Below, one piece after another: positions 21,423 to 32,951 of a stretch of 64,000 nt of DNA (its first letter is position 1; each line of letters opens with the position of its first letter). The stretch is taken from NCBI GenBank assembly GCA_030734395.1, contig JAUZTG010000041.1, positions 372,001 to 436,000 of the forward strand, given 5' to 3'. The position numbers and the translations under genes are program-made. The notes beneath the pieces were generated by a model, which worked only from the letters and a program-made list of their open reading frames with translations, had not been told where the DNA came from and ran no database searches. The stretch is from Sarocladium kiliense. Lineage: Eukaryota > Ascomycota > Sordariomycetes > Hypocreales > Sarocladiaceae.

Positions 21423-23106
21423 ATTGACTTTTGTTGAGCAAGAGCAGTAAAAAAATAGATGTTGGTGTCAGAGGGGATGTTGCGGATGCTGAGAATCTTC
21501 CAGTAGTTCTGTATCTGATCAAAACTTCTCAAGATTGGGAGAAGCGATTGCGAACAGGAGTTTGGAGTTTGAAGAAGTCTGGAAGAAAGCTGCTACTTAA
21601 ATCGAATCGAATCAAATTGAATATAGCCATAATAAAGGAATCCCGTATAGAAGATGCGATGGCCTTTGGTTGTGCTAGTCAGAATGAGCAAGCAGACAAA
21701 GATAATTATATGATGCTTGAAGACCTTTAAGAAGTTCAAAGAGACATCATACAACACTTAATTCTTCTTCAGAGACTTGTAAGTTTATTCAAGTTTACTG
21801 CAGATAAAGTCTAGTAGATGCGGTGAGAATAGTATATTCAACGATCATGCCACACGACCAAGTTGCTCTAAGAAATACATGAGATTAAACAAAGAAAAGC
21901 AGCTCGGCTCTTTGTGGTGTTTATAGCAGTGCAAGAGTTACTCACTTGGACCCAAAAGGAGTATAGAGTACTCAGGCAAAATGCGTTTTCAATTGATCCT
22001 AGCAATCTAGTAGTACCGTATACTATAGCAAAATTGTCTTTAGCTTACCTGAAGAAAGCTCGCACTTGACAGCATCTCATTGAACTCTCGATAACTAAAC
22101 CAAGATAGATTTTAGTATACAGTATCATTGGCGTAATAAAATATGATAAAGCATGCGAATGGTGGAATCATCGTTCGCTCTCTCTGCACCGTAACGTAAC
22201 CAGCTGCCTTGCGCATTATGTGAGAGGTAAAGCATAACGTGGTGGTATGTATGTGGCACTGCTTAGAACGATCGACTTACACTAAAATGTGCGTTATATT
22301 GTCCCCTGACGACGGAGGACTTCGCAGCTGATTCGATCTTCACTTCGTGGTTTCCATCCGCCCTCGGCCATCTCGCTTAACTACAAAAGGACATTAACCC
22401 ATGGAAGGCTGTGTAAAACTGTCTCTCTCACGCCAAGGCTGGAATTACCTTGATTGGAATCATGAACCGATGATTTGTTTATACCGTCTCCACCTGACAG
22501 GTTATTTTACGATGAGTCTAGTTGCACAGCCTCAGCGGGGCCGTCACTTTCATTTCCTCGCCTGTTTCATTCCTTCGAAACCGCCCCTCCACTTGCTGCT
22601 TTCCAATCCTTTGAAGCGCTTATTGTCTTTGCCCTTGCTCTGGCTGTGAATTACGCCCTATCAATTTATGTATGCAGTGCTGTATAGTACTAATAGACTC
22701 CCCACACACGAGAGTGATCTCGTCCGTCGGGCGTCCGTCACCGTAATTATCGTATTTGTGCCGTATAGTCTCTGCCAACCGTAGTTTGGCAATACATTAC
22801 CAGAAGAAGAGTGTTTGGCTTGGTGCGTGCTCACTCCCAAGCTTTATTTAGCCCTCTTGATCTCCTCCTTGTGCTCCTCTATTATGGCTGCTGTGGTCGC
22901 TTCATCGTGCTCTACCTATGGTCTCGCTGCCGTTTACTCAACCTTCTCCGCATTTGCCGTCTTCACCATCACCCAAGGCTCGAAATCTCATTCAAAGAAC
23001 CCCAGGAGCCGTACTTGCGGTACTGTTAAACTTTGATACCATCACAACTCGGATTTGAGCCTGGCTCAGCACTGGTTCACTACCGTCATTGGCCAGACTC
23101 AATACC
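21423..23106. other. Long intergenic region upstream of the GH76 gene
   Basis: No supported gene. The left part (21430-22170) is AT-rich. The right part (22320-23060) contains pyrimidine-rich tracts on the plus strand, as often seen upstream of highly transcribed fungal genes. Open frames here begin only at TTG or lack similarity. Confidence 0.5.
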
Positions 23107-24624
23107 ATGATATTATCATTGCCAAGGGTATCTCTTGGCTTAGCCATACTGTATACCACTGCCCATGGCATAGAGGTTCAATGGGATGATAAAGGTCTCG
23201 CTCCCAGATTCACTATTGTTGACATACAACTCACGTGGTCGCAGATTCCATCAAGGAGGCTGCTGCCACCGCTGCCTATGGCTTGGTCAAGTTCTATACG
23301 GGAAACAATACTGGCGACGTCCCGGGCAACTTGCCCGCGCCTCACTTCTGTGCTTTGAGTCCAAAGGTCCCCCCTGTGTGACGATGCTAACATGAGATCA
23401 GGGTGGGAGGCTGGCGCCATGTTTGGAACTCTTGTCGATTACTGGGATATGACGGGCGACGCATCCTACAACGACATCACAATGCAAGCGTTAATTCATC
23501 AAGCCGGACGAGACAGGGATTACATGCCTGAGAATCAGACACTTCAGATGGGCAACGATGATCAGGGCTTTTGGGTTATGTCTGCAATGAGTGCCGCCGA
23601 GAAGAGATTTCCCGACCCTCCGGAGGACAAACCACAGTGGCTTGCTCTCGCACAGGCTGCATTCAATGAGTGGACGGAGCGTTGGGACACAGATCACTGT
23701 GGTGGTGGCCTTCGCTGGCAAGTCTTTCCCTTCAATACCGGGTTTGACTATAAGAACACCATCGCAAACGGCTGTTTCTTCAATACTGCTACTCGCCTCG
23801 CGCGTTACACGGGTAACAAGACGTACGTAGAGTGGGCAAACAAGATATTCGAGTGGCAGCTCGAAACCGAACTTATCAATGACAAGTGGGAAGTCTTTGA
23901 TGGACGCCACGCGCTGGAAGATGGAGGCTGCGGCAAAGTCGATCCGATTCAATGGACATACAATACAGGCATCTTCCTTGCTGGCGTGGCTACAATGTGG
24001 AACCACACAGAGGACCAGAAGTGGAAGGAAAGAACAGAGGGCATTCTCACGCACGCAATGAGCAAGTTCTTTAAGGACGGGATTATCTACGAGCAGTTCT
24101 GCGAGAGAGGCGGAACCTGTAACCAGGATCAACGCACGTTCAAGGGCTATTTGCTCCGTTGGCTAGCGCATACCTGGCAAATGGCGCCTTTCACGCGCGA
24201 TGATATCATGCCACTTCTGCAAAAGGCTGGCGAGGCGGCTGCGGCTGCTTGTGTTGGTCCGACGATTGAGAATTTCCGAGGCCACGATGGCACAGCGTGT
24301 GGGTTCACGTGGCTTCCGAGCAACAAAGGCCCTTTCGACGGCAAGGTTGGCCTCGGATCGCAGATGAACGCTGTCGATGCATTCATGTACAACCTTGTTG
24401 CTGATCCTCGGCCACCAGTGACGAACGCTACCGGAGGAACATCGAAGGGAAATTCGGGCGGCGGTGTATCAGATAAGAAGAAGTTGCCTGCGGATAGACC
24501 TTTAACCACCGGCGACAAGGTCGGAGCGGGCTTTGTAACGGCTTTGCTCGTTGCGGGCATGGCTGTCTTTGTGGCCTATCTGATCTTGGGCTTAGGGGAG
24601 AAAGACCCGGGCGCGGCGGCATAG
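23107..24624 (+). CDS. Mannan endo-1,6-alpha-mannosidase, GH76 (DCW1/DFG5 type)
   Basis: Cell-wall enzyme thought to link GPI-anchored proteins to wall glucan by acting on the 1,6-mannose of the GPI glycan. Exons 23107-23194, 23245-23349 and 23402-24624 give 471 residues. Order: signal peptide (MILSLPRVSLGLAILYTTAHG), DSIKEAAATAAYGLVKFYTGN, the catalytic-domain block WWEAGAMFGTLVDYWDMTGD, MGNDDQGFWVMSAM with the paired aspartates of GH76, CGGGLRWQVF, and YNTGIFLAGVATMWN. The C-terminus has a hydrophobic segment (GAGFVTALLVAGMAVFVAYLILGLG) after a Gly/Ser-rich stalk, compatible with GPI attachment or a membrane anchor. The start is the ATG at 23107; upstream frame extension uses TTG. A conserved housekeeping-type gene. 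Confidence 0.95.
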
Positions 24625-25171
24625 TATAGTTGATACATCAAACAGCCGCCTAGAGAAATTTGTAAATGAGATCATGAAACCCCTTCCTCTTAAGCTGGCT
24701 TTCAAGATGGGTTTAAGACCCGTACCCCTCTCTCGGTCTTGCACACCAGCGCTGTGTAGACTCTGATGAGAACTGCCTCGCTTCCAAGACGCCACCAAGC
24801 ACACGTATTTACCCGAATATATCTTTACTTGGAGTTCTCCTGATCACCTAAGAAGGAATTGCGGTTATGGGTTGACTTTCCCTAAGAGAAAGACTTACCA
24901 CAAATCCTAGAAGTAAGATCAATCATAGCTTCTTATGTGGAAATATTCGCAAAGAGAGGTACGGGTCTAAATTTGCAAGCTACATCTCAGAATTAGTAGT
25001 TCCAAGACTTCCCTGCAAAGAGTTGACGTAATCCCGTGCCTTCTACAGGAGGTGGTTGTGTGTACAAAAACCTTCTCGTGGTTCGATACATAACCTTGGG
25101 GGTTCTCGGACGAGTCTCTCAGCCCAGAAGCTAAAGCTATAGATCTTCTCAGTGCTTGCTTCATGATACAG
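24625..25171. other. Intergenic, no supported feature
   Basis: 3' region of the GH76 gene and the end of the pseudogene on the opposite strand. Confidence 0.5.
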
Positions 25172-26053
25172 TTACACGACTGTGCTATTAGACACAGGAC
25201 TTCGTCCCTCCGAAACCTCCCTTGAGGCGTCCCCTCGCAAGGCCTCCACAGCTGTAGCTAGGTGCTGGAGCATCTCAGGCACACCATGAGCTGCCCATTC
25301 GTTATCTACACGAGTAAGGGACTCAACAAAGTCAGGGAGAGGTGCTATTGACTGCTTCTCCTCGGGGTTTAATTGCTCCCAAAGCTGCCGAGAGAAATCC
25401 TGCCACATGATGCTATCGTTGATGTAGTAGCTGCGTGTGTGGGAAGGGGGGCTATCAACCACAATGCCGAGGGTCGATACCACAGCCTCCAATGACTGGC
25501 ACTTGATGGTCGAAGGCGAATTCGCATCGCACCGACTAAGGATCTGCTCGAATATCTTTTCAATGCCGTTGGAAACCCGAACGGCCTCGGTGATTTCTCT
25601 CGAATGGCCCCAGCTGAACGGCGTCTCCTTGTACATGTAGTCTCGACTCGGCAAGGAGATTTTCGAAGTTCAATTGCGTCCTCTTCTTTCGCTCTTCGGC
25701 CTTTCGCCGTCGCTCCTCGGCCTTTTGCTCGTTTTCCGCGTCGACGAGCTCCAGATGACGTTCTTATTGCTTAATCTCCATTCTCGTATCCACATTGCGG
25801 GTTGCAAGCGCCATGAGGATATCAACACATTACTCCCGCCGTTGCAATAATCTCAGACGCAATTCTGCGTTTGCTAGGCGCTGTTGTGCGTCGGCTAGCT
25901 GTCTTCTGTTCCCGTCCCCTTGGGGTTCCCACTCGGAGTAAGTAAACGGTTTATTTCCGTGCTGCGACCACTGGGCTGGAGGCAAGGTCTGTTACGCGTG
26001 TTCGGATTCGGCGTCCGGCGGCGCGGGGCGTTTTCTGTTTACATGGGTGGCCA
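25172..26053 (-). pseudogene. Coiled-coil protein pseudogene with three in-frame TAA stops and a frameshift
   Basis: Reading the minus strand from ATG at 26053, a clear protein-like frame starts MATHVNRKRPAPPDAESEHA and continues through a heptad-rich helix (ADAQQRLANAELRLRLLQRR) and a basic Glu/Lys/Arg coil (KAEERRRKAEERKKR). It is interrupted by TAA at 25992-25994, 25830-25832 and 25764-25766, all in one frame. Near 25650 the frame shifts by one base into the 160-codon open C-terminal part (YKETPFSWGHSREITEAVRV...). All three stops could come from CAA by C-to-T at CpA. The family is of unknown function; the helical N-terminus with a nuclear-type basic patch is all I can see. Confidence 0.75.
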
Positions 26054-27454
26054 TCTTGTACAGGTATACTAGATGGGGTTGCCCCCGTTCTAGCCTGTAG
26101 CTGTCCTAAGCCACTACCCTATACCTCTACATAATCATGTAAGGAGAAACACGAATGAGGTCAACATGTATGCTTTATCCATTGAGTAATGATAACCTTT
26201 CTTGAATAACTTCAAATAATGAAGCTGATAGTAGACTGTAAAATAATAAAATGCATCGTGTATGGCATTTGTGTACGGAATAGGCCGTAGAGTATCGAAC
26301 TTTTGTGAACCCTGCAATTTTATTCTGACATTGCGAAGCCAACATAGGTTTATGACCATTTCTTTTCCAGGGGAATTTACATAAAAGATTAACGCTAAAC
26401 CTTAATTGACTCATGTGAAGCGTTTGGACGGCTTTACTCCATTTTCCTTACTAAATCGTAAGTCAAGTTTCCAATCCGCAGAGCTCACCACAGTAAATCA
26501 GTAACCTCATCTCAGAAAGACGACAGCTTAACTCGGCAACGACAAGGTCTGCCGCTTATGAGTGAAGTGCTTAATCGTACGAGGCAGGCCAGTGGTGCGC
26601 TGTCCGTTTTTGAGGTACTCGCAGGGCGTTCCATGTTTTTCCGCTGGGGTCAGCAGAGGCGAGCACTCTATTGACACCCCATCTCGACCAAAGATGGCAT
26701 GACGATGCTACAGATGTCACTCAATCCAGGAGAAAGTGTTACGCTCGCCAGCCACCCGGACCATATATTTTGCGCCCTAGCCTTGCTGACCCTGCGCGCA
26801 TAAGACCCTTGGAAGAACTGCCGGCCTCGTATGAAGAGACTCTAGCGGCAGCACTCCGCTACTTCTCTGCTGACTGCATTTCGTCGTCCGCAGTACCTCT
26901 GGCCGGACTTCTCCGCTCAATATTATGCTCAACAGTGGACCAGCTGAATAACTTGGGCCGATAGGCACCAGCCTGTCGGATCAATGCGATGCCTCTTTAG
27001 GAAGGGTACCCGTCAGCGCTGCCGTATGGGACCCTGACTATACCCTAAGCTCGACTATAATTCTTTTCGTCAAATTCTCCATTCACCTCCTGCAGACTTC
27101 ACGATGTGTCGGTCTGTGTGCATATTCTCACGCGTTACGTGGCGTACGCCCTCGGAGCTGGGAAGCAGACATCGCCAGTCTAGACTCTGTAGCCCCATGC
27201 TCACGATGCTTACCTCGGCGACCTGAAGGGTCTCAAGTTTGAGGTCGCCGAACCCGGACAGCAGGCAGACCTCTATGTCGCTGAGATTTTGATGCGGGCT
27301 GATTCAAGTACAGAGTCACAGAAAGAGTATATATAGCGACTATGAAGCCAGGTCTTGGCTTGAACATCAATCTCAAACGAAACCCAAGCCTGTTGGACAG
27401 ACAACTCAACCATACAAGTCAAACTTCCCCCTCAGCCTCAATACAAACTTCACC
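26054..27454. other. Intergenic region, no supported gene
   Basis: A 97-codon frame at 26671-26964 starts at TTG and has no similarity. A TATA-like GTATATATAG lies at about 27327-27336, some 120 bp upstream of the next start codon. Confidence 0.5.
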
Positions 27455-28554
27455 ATGCCTGACGTTATCGGAATCATCAGCGGTGCTCTTGGCATCGTAA
27501 GCTTCCTGCCCAGCCTCTTCCCCAGCGCCAGCGAGACCTCCTCGGCGATGCGGCTTGGCGTTGGCCTCAACGGTGATGCAGGCGGTAATGTCCCGTACAT
27601 CCTCGTCTACAACGCAAACTACGAGAACATCGGTGGCTACGACCCCAACCACCAGCACTGCCAGAGCAATGGATGGGGCTCAACCACCTGCTATGACCGT
27701 TTCGATGAGATTGAGCGCGGCCAGTTCGTCGACCTCGAGATCTTCCAGCCCACAAACCAGCAGCCCGTGTACGTGAAGCTCGAGCAGCCGGCCAATGACG
27801 GCATCTGCCTCGCGTATATCACGCACACATGGCCCGACGGACATCAGTATGGCTGGGTGGGCGATTTCGGTGCCTACTGCGGCGCGGACTGGTACGAGTC
27901 GCAGATCATCGTCGACAATAGCGGCACCACGACCAAAGTATGTTTCTTGTCCCTGCCGTCGTGGTTCAACGTCAAGGGTGATGAAGACTAACAATCCCTC
28001 AGTGCGTCTGGCTGGATAAGGACAGGTCGGATAATACAGGCTCCCTCGGCCTGCACCTGTGGATGCCCGGCTTCAGCCCCAGCTTCAAACCGGGTGCTGA
28101 GGCCAACGCTGACTGGTACTGCCAGCGCCTGCAGCTCATGCAGTTCTACAACTCACCCGACGATGATCATTACATGTGGGCGCCCGGCACGCCCTGGGGC
28201 CCCGCGTCCCTCCGTAGCCTGCCCGAGGGCATCAGCAACGACACCCAGCACGTTGCCGTCAACCGAACCTCGGCACGCGTCCGCTCCCTGGAAATGGCGA
28301 CGGAACTCATCATCAGCCACAATGCCGGTCACTCGGCAGCGAGGATGTGCGAATCGCCGACCAGCTTCGGATCCGACTTTCTCTCCCTGCCTGAGAGGCT
28401 TGTCTGCGACATGGGCTCGCACACCCTGTGGCCACTCTGCGAGGACGGAGTTGTCGGTGACTGCTTCGACCTGGAGAAGAAGGTCCTTCTCGAGAACTCA
28501 GCGGAGCAGCGCGAGATTACGAGCTTCTACACGAAGGTCACGGAGTGGGAATGA
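27455..28554 (+). CDS. Conserved-looking hypothetical protein, two exons, 344 residues
   Basis: Exons 27455-27937 and 28003-28554, phase 0, with a strong intron (GTATGT..CTCAG). A hydrophobic N-terminus (MPDVIGIISGALGIVSFLPSLFP) could be a signal anchor or an amphipathic helix. The first half is rich in aromatic residues and paired cysteines (HCQSNGWGSTTCYDRF, GAYCGADWYESQ) with GQFVDLEIFQP; the second has CVWLDKDRSDNTGSLGLHLWMPGF and ISHNAGHSAARMCES. Strong third-position GC and even composition show that this is a real gene. I do not recognise the fold. The N-terminal half has the look of a beta-sandwich. There are no informative neighbours. Confidence 0.8.
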
Positions 28555-29078
28555 GGGATTCAAAAGCAGCAAAAGCAATATGCCGCTCAAGCGAGACGGG
28601 ATATGCCCTCTCTCTGAACCTGCCTCTTTCAAGGGCATGTTATACTACAGAGCAACGGACGGTAGCTGAAAGCGCTCTCTGCTAACTTGGGGATATTAGA
28701 CAGACAACGGGTCATGAACGGCGCTTTTGTATTTTCACACTTCTGCATTGGGAGAAAAGTGTCTCTGTGTCTTGTAATTTTAATGTCGATGGCGTCCTCT
28801 CTACACGTGTAAACGGGCCGTTCCCGACGCCGGACTTTACATAGATTGATACAAAGGAACATTTCTGAAGATCTTGATCGTAGCCCAACAAACGAGTAGC
28901 AGAGGGTATCCGTGCCTGACCTGGTCGGATTCTACGTGCCAAAGTAGCGAATCGTCCCATATTATTTAGCTTCTCTACTCTACCCTCGCCCATAGATCAT
29001 GAACTGAACCAGAGAAACAGATTGAGACGTATTTGTTGTGTATAGACCGGCTGTAACTGTTCCTCCGTCGCGATTCTA
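28555..29078. other. Intergenic between two convergent genes, no feature
   Basis: Only 3' flanks; no coding frame with support. Confidence 0.5.
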
Positions 29079-30910
29079 CTAGACCTTCTCGGCCTGTTGG
29101 ACCACAACCTCCACACTCGGCTTTTGCCCTTTCTCGATGGACTCTTCCGGCGTGATATGGTATCCGCGGAATTTCTTCGCCGGTAGGTTCTCCTTGAACT
29201 ACGATAGGCAATCAGCCGAAAGTCCGGTGATAGTCTGGCACGGGGAATACATACCATGGTGTCAATCTCTTCTAGTGTGCGGCCCTTTGTCTCAGGTAGG
29301 AAGAAATACACCCAGACAGCAGTAACGATGCAAGAAGGGAACCAGATGTAGCCATATCTTGGCCCCCAGTTTAGAGCGCTAGGGTTGATGAAGTACGGGG
29401 CTGTAAAGGTGATGAGCCAGGCCCCGAGGAAACCGATGGCAGCGGCGATGCCGAACGTGTGGCTCCGAAGGCGCTGGGATGGGATCTCGCCGGCCACGAG
29501 CCATGAGTATGCCGCGATCATGCCCTATGATAGTGATGAGCGAGCTGTGCTGCTGGGACGAATCGGAATACTTACGTTATAAGCCACCATGTAGAGGCAT
29601 GATAGAGCCACAAGAACCTTGCCCGTGCTGGGAGATCCTGGGTTATAGTGATATGTCACTGCAATAATAAGCTGGAAGCAGCCGGCGATGAGTAGACCGT
29701 TCAGCAGGAAGACGCGGCGCCTGCCCCATCTTACGACGATGAAGGCGTTCGCCATAATTGCAATGAGACCTGCCATGCTCAAGACATTGGACATGGCAAA
29801 TGGATCAGAGACCTTTGCCATGGCAAAGAAATAAGCCTTGTATGCTGTTGTTGGGGGTGATTCGTTAGCCAGAATGTCTTGAGGAGCGAAGGGGGAAAGG
29901 GCAGCAGTACCGATGATGAACATAGAACCTGATGCGGCCTGCACACAAACAGCGCCGATGGAAAGAAAGCTTCGCCTCCTGTCAACGGGGTTGTTGAACA
30001 TATCCCAGAACCCGATGCCGCTGGTAATCTCACGCTCCCTGTCCAGGGCTTCTCGGATGTCAGACACCTCTTTGTCAATATCCGAACCGGACGGCCTCAA
30101 CCATTTGAGGGACTTATGTCCATCCTCGTATCGCCCTTGCAGGATCAGCCAACGTGGCGACTCGGGAATGAAGAACAGGGCCACAGTCAAGCATGCAGGT
30201 ACCGCATAAATGATGCTGAGAGGAATCAGGTATGCGGACCTATCGGGTCGCTTCGCAGTTGCCCAGTCGATGATAGTACCGATGAGAGTTCCCTAAACTC
30301 AAGAGTCAGCAAAATGGTTATCCTGCTAGTAAGAGCATGTTAAGGGATTCAGCTACATACAAAAGATGTGCAGAACTGGAAGCAGCTCATGAAAAGGCCA
30401 CGATACTTCGCAGGGCTGCTCTCCTGGATGTAAAGTTGGGAGAAAGCCATGAAGTACCCGTTGGCGAGCCCAATCAGTAGACGACCAACATAGAGTGCAG
30501 CGATGTGAGTCGTGGTCATCATGATAATATTGGCCACGCAGCAGCCGAAGCATGCCAGCCACAGGCACATCTTCCTTCCAAGTTTCGCAGCAACAACACC
30601 TGCGAGACTGGAGCTGATGAAAGCACCCAGAGTCATCAAGGAGGAGATCAGTTGCTGGCGAGTAGGCGAAATGTTCCATCCGATAGCTGTCTCAGGGGCT
30701 TCGTAGCCGTAGACCTGGTAGGATGCGCGTCAGCACGCTTAGGCAGCCCAGGGAGTCAGGAACTCAAACCTTGAGGAAACCGGGCATGGCCTGCAGACCG
30801 CCGATAAGGCCAAAGTCCAAGCCATACTGAAAGGGAGAGAGGACGATGATGCCGCAAGCGACGAAGCAGCGCCAATTGGCACGGATGGTGTCCGTTGACG
30901 GCGCGGACAT
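29079..30910 (-). CDS. MFS transporter of the sugar-porter family
   Basis: Twelve-helix plasma-membrane importer. Five exons on the minus strand, from ATG 30910 (MSAPSTDTIRANW) to TAG at 29079-29081; the final exon encodes FKENLPAKKFRGYHITPEES and ends AEKV. Sugar-porter signatures are present: GRLLIGLANGYF after helix 4, IPESPRWLILQGRYEDG in the central loop, RWGRRRVF, and PETKGRTLEEID at the end of helix 12. Family substrates include hexoses, quinate and other polyols. Together with the aromatic-catabolism genes to the right, an acidic aromatic or quinate-like substrate is possible (inference). The in-frame TTG extension to 30967 was rejected as start. Confidence 0.92.
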
Positions 30911-31428
30911 TGTGTCAAGGAAGAGATATGAATTGATGCAGAGAAGAGTTGCCTGGATCGAGCCCAATACCCTCCGAGATGCGCGTCGACGTGGGCTTTA
31001 CATACTCAGCGACAGTAATGCAGTCGCCACGTCTGCTCCAGCCCGGCAAGATGTTACCATGGTGGAGAGGAGACCCCATGGGGAAGCGGAGTCAATGCAC
31101 AACGGTAGCTTGCAATTAGCGACCCGAGGGCGAGTCGAGGCCCCAACGAAACCAAGCATGTAAGTGAATGGCTAGCGCGAGTCGATGGACATGGGCGACG
31201 CTAGGGAGAATAGATCCGATAGCTAGGTATGGTGGCACATGGGATTGACTCGGCAAAGTCAAGCTGTGGATAGACCCGAATATATTTGCACATGGCTTGC
31301 TAGGAAGCTTGTGCTAACGATCAGTCTATGAGCGTCAGGATTTCGACAGCATCGTCACCAGCAAGATGAAGCGAGTGGCGTCCAACAACCTCATAGCATT
31401 GGTCTAGGCGATGTATGACTGTCTATGT
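30911..31428. other. Intergenic between MFS and SDR genes
   Basis: No supported feature; includes the promoter of the MFS gene and the 3' end of the SDR gene. Confidence 0.5.
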
Positions 31429-32564
31429 CTAGAGTACAGAGCGGATCTCAAGCATCTTCTCGGTCTCCTCCCAAAGTTTCCTGGCATTCTTTGCATTCAC
31501 AGCATGGGGCGCTAGCTTATCATCGGCCAGCTTGCAGTCAGCTAGGTACAAGCATTGCGCGCCGTCTGGCGCCTTGGAGGCCAGAGTAGGTAGCGAAGGG
31601 TCGAATGCCGCTACTAGAGTAGTCGCGCAGCCCTGGTCCAAGGTTTTCCAAACTCCGCCTGGGGCTGTCCCTCCCATCGTCTCCTTTCCCTGACCATCCA
31701 GGTTGCGCATGAGACCTGTGTTGATGGTTCCCGGGTGCACAGAGACGGCAAATGCGCTTTCGCCTCTTTCTTGTAGTCGTCTTGTGAGCTCTACGGCATG
31801 CAAGATGTTGGCAGTTTTGCTCTGGCCGTACGCCACGAATCCCGGGAATCCATCCTTGAGCTGCAGGAATCCAGGATTGACATTGGTAGGAGGCCGCTGT
31901 TCCTCTGGGACCCCGTCATATAGATCCTTTTCGAAAGCGTAGTCGCTAAATCGAATGGGAGACAGACGATGCCCGTGACTGCTGACATTTACGATGCGAG
32001 AGATGCCGCTCGAAGCCGTAGCCTTTGGGCTCAATTGCTTTGCGAGAAGCAGGTCTGTAAAGAGGAAGGGCCCGACGTGGTTCGTGTACAGCTGGAGATC
32101 GACGGTGATGCCACCTGGGGTCACAACGGGATCGCGAGATTGGAGATTGAGGCCAGCGTTGTTGATCAGAACGTCGATGTGATCCACGCTCTCGACAATC
32201 TCCTTCGCAGCCTTCTTGATAGACTCGATCGACGATAAGTCCAGCACCACGACTTTCGTTTGGACGTTTGGGAACCGTTCCTTGATCTCGGAAGCGACTT
32301 GCTCTACCTTTGATGGAGTGCGTGATGCCAACACGAGTGTGGCTGGTGCCTGGGATGCTATTGCGATCGCGGTAGCAGATCCGACGCTTGAAGGACTGAC
32401 GCCAGTGATTACAACTGTTTGAACCACAAAGTCAGCAAGACATGGCTGTGACCATACATGTGATAAGAAGAGATAGAACTACCATTCTTGCCACGAATTT
32501 CGTTGGCCTGTGCCGCAGCAACCTCTGTGCCCGTTGTCGAAGCGCTGAACTCTGCGTTGGACAT
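31429..32564 (-). CDS. Short-chain dehydrogenase/reductase
   Basis: NAD(P)-dependent oxidoreductase. Two exons (32564-32483 and 32414-31429) splice to give MSNAEFSASTTGTEV...IRGKNVVITGVSPSSVGSA. The TGxxxxxG cofactor motif appears as TGVSPSSVG, NNAG follows as VLINNAGLNLQSRD, and the catalytic serine and YxxxK are in VNVSSHGH and YGQSKTANILHAVEL. SVHPGTINTGL is the post-catalytic segment typical of the WW-domain-oxidoreductase/retinol-dehydrogenase-like subgroup. Shares a 390-bp divergent promoter with the FAD monooxygenase, so the two are probably co-expressed. The substrate cannot be read from sequence. Confidence 0.93.
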
Positions 32565-32951
32565 GATTGCGTTGCGGTTTCCGTGAGACACTTGGAGATG
32601 GGACAATTGCTGCAAAGTCACGTACTATGCGTAACAGAGAGGCTCTAATTTGACAAATCATGTTTATGTTACTGGCATTATAGTATCGGCGGCTGATCGT
32701 GGTGTATGTTCCCTGCATCTCTAGCGTGCCCCTCTCGCAAGGTTATCGGCATCATCAAGCCGAAGCCGAAGTCATGTGCCAGATGCTGCGCTTCACATCC
32801 CTGCGTCGGCAATCGCAAGTTCAATTCGAGGATCAGCACGTGCTCGTCTGCAATTAATATGTCTTGCGATAACCAGGTGCCTTAGCCAGCGACTCAACCA
32901 GTCAGCTTGTCACCCAGCTGTCCCACCACTACCACCATCTACACCAACATC
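32565..32951. promoter_or_regulatory. Divergent promoter of the SDR and FAD monooxygenase genes
   Basis: About 390 bp between two divergent start codons, with no coding content, likely containing the control elements for both. I could not define a binding site. Confidence 0.5.

Noticed and set aside
23491..24132. 213-codon open frame on the minus strand
   Set aside because: Antisense to the GH76 catalytic domain and without motifs of its own.
26671..26964. 97-codon frame on the plus strand
   Set aside because: Starts at TTG, no similarity, no splice partners.
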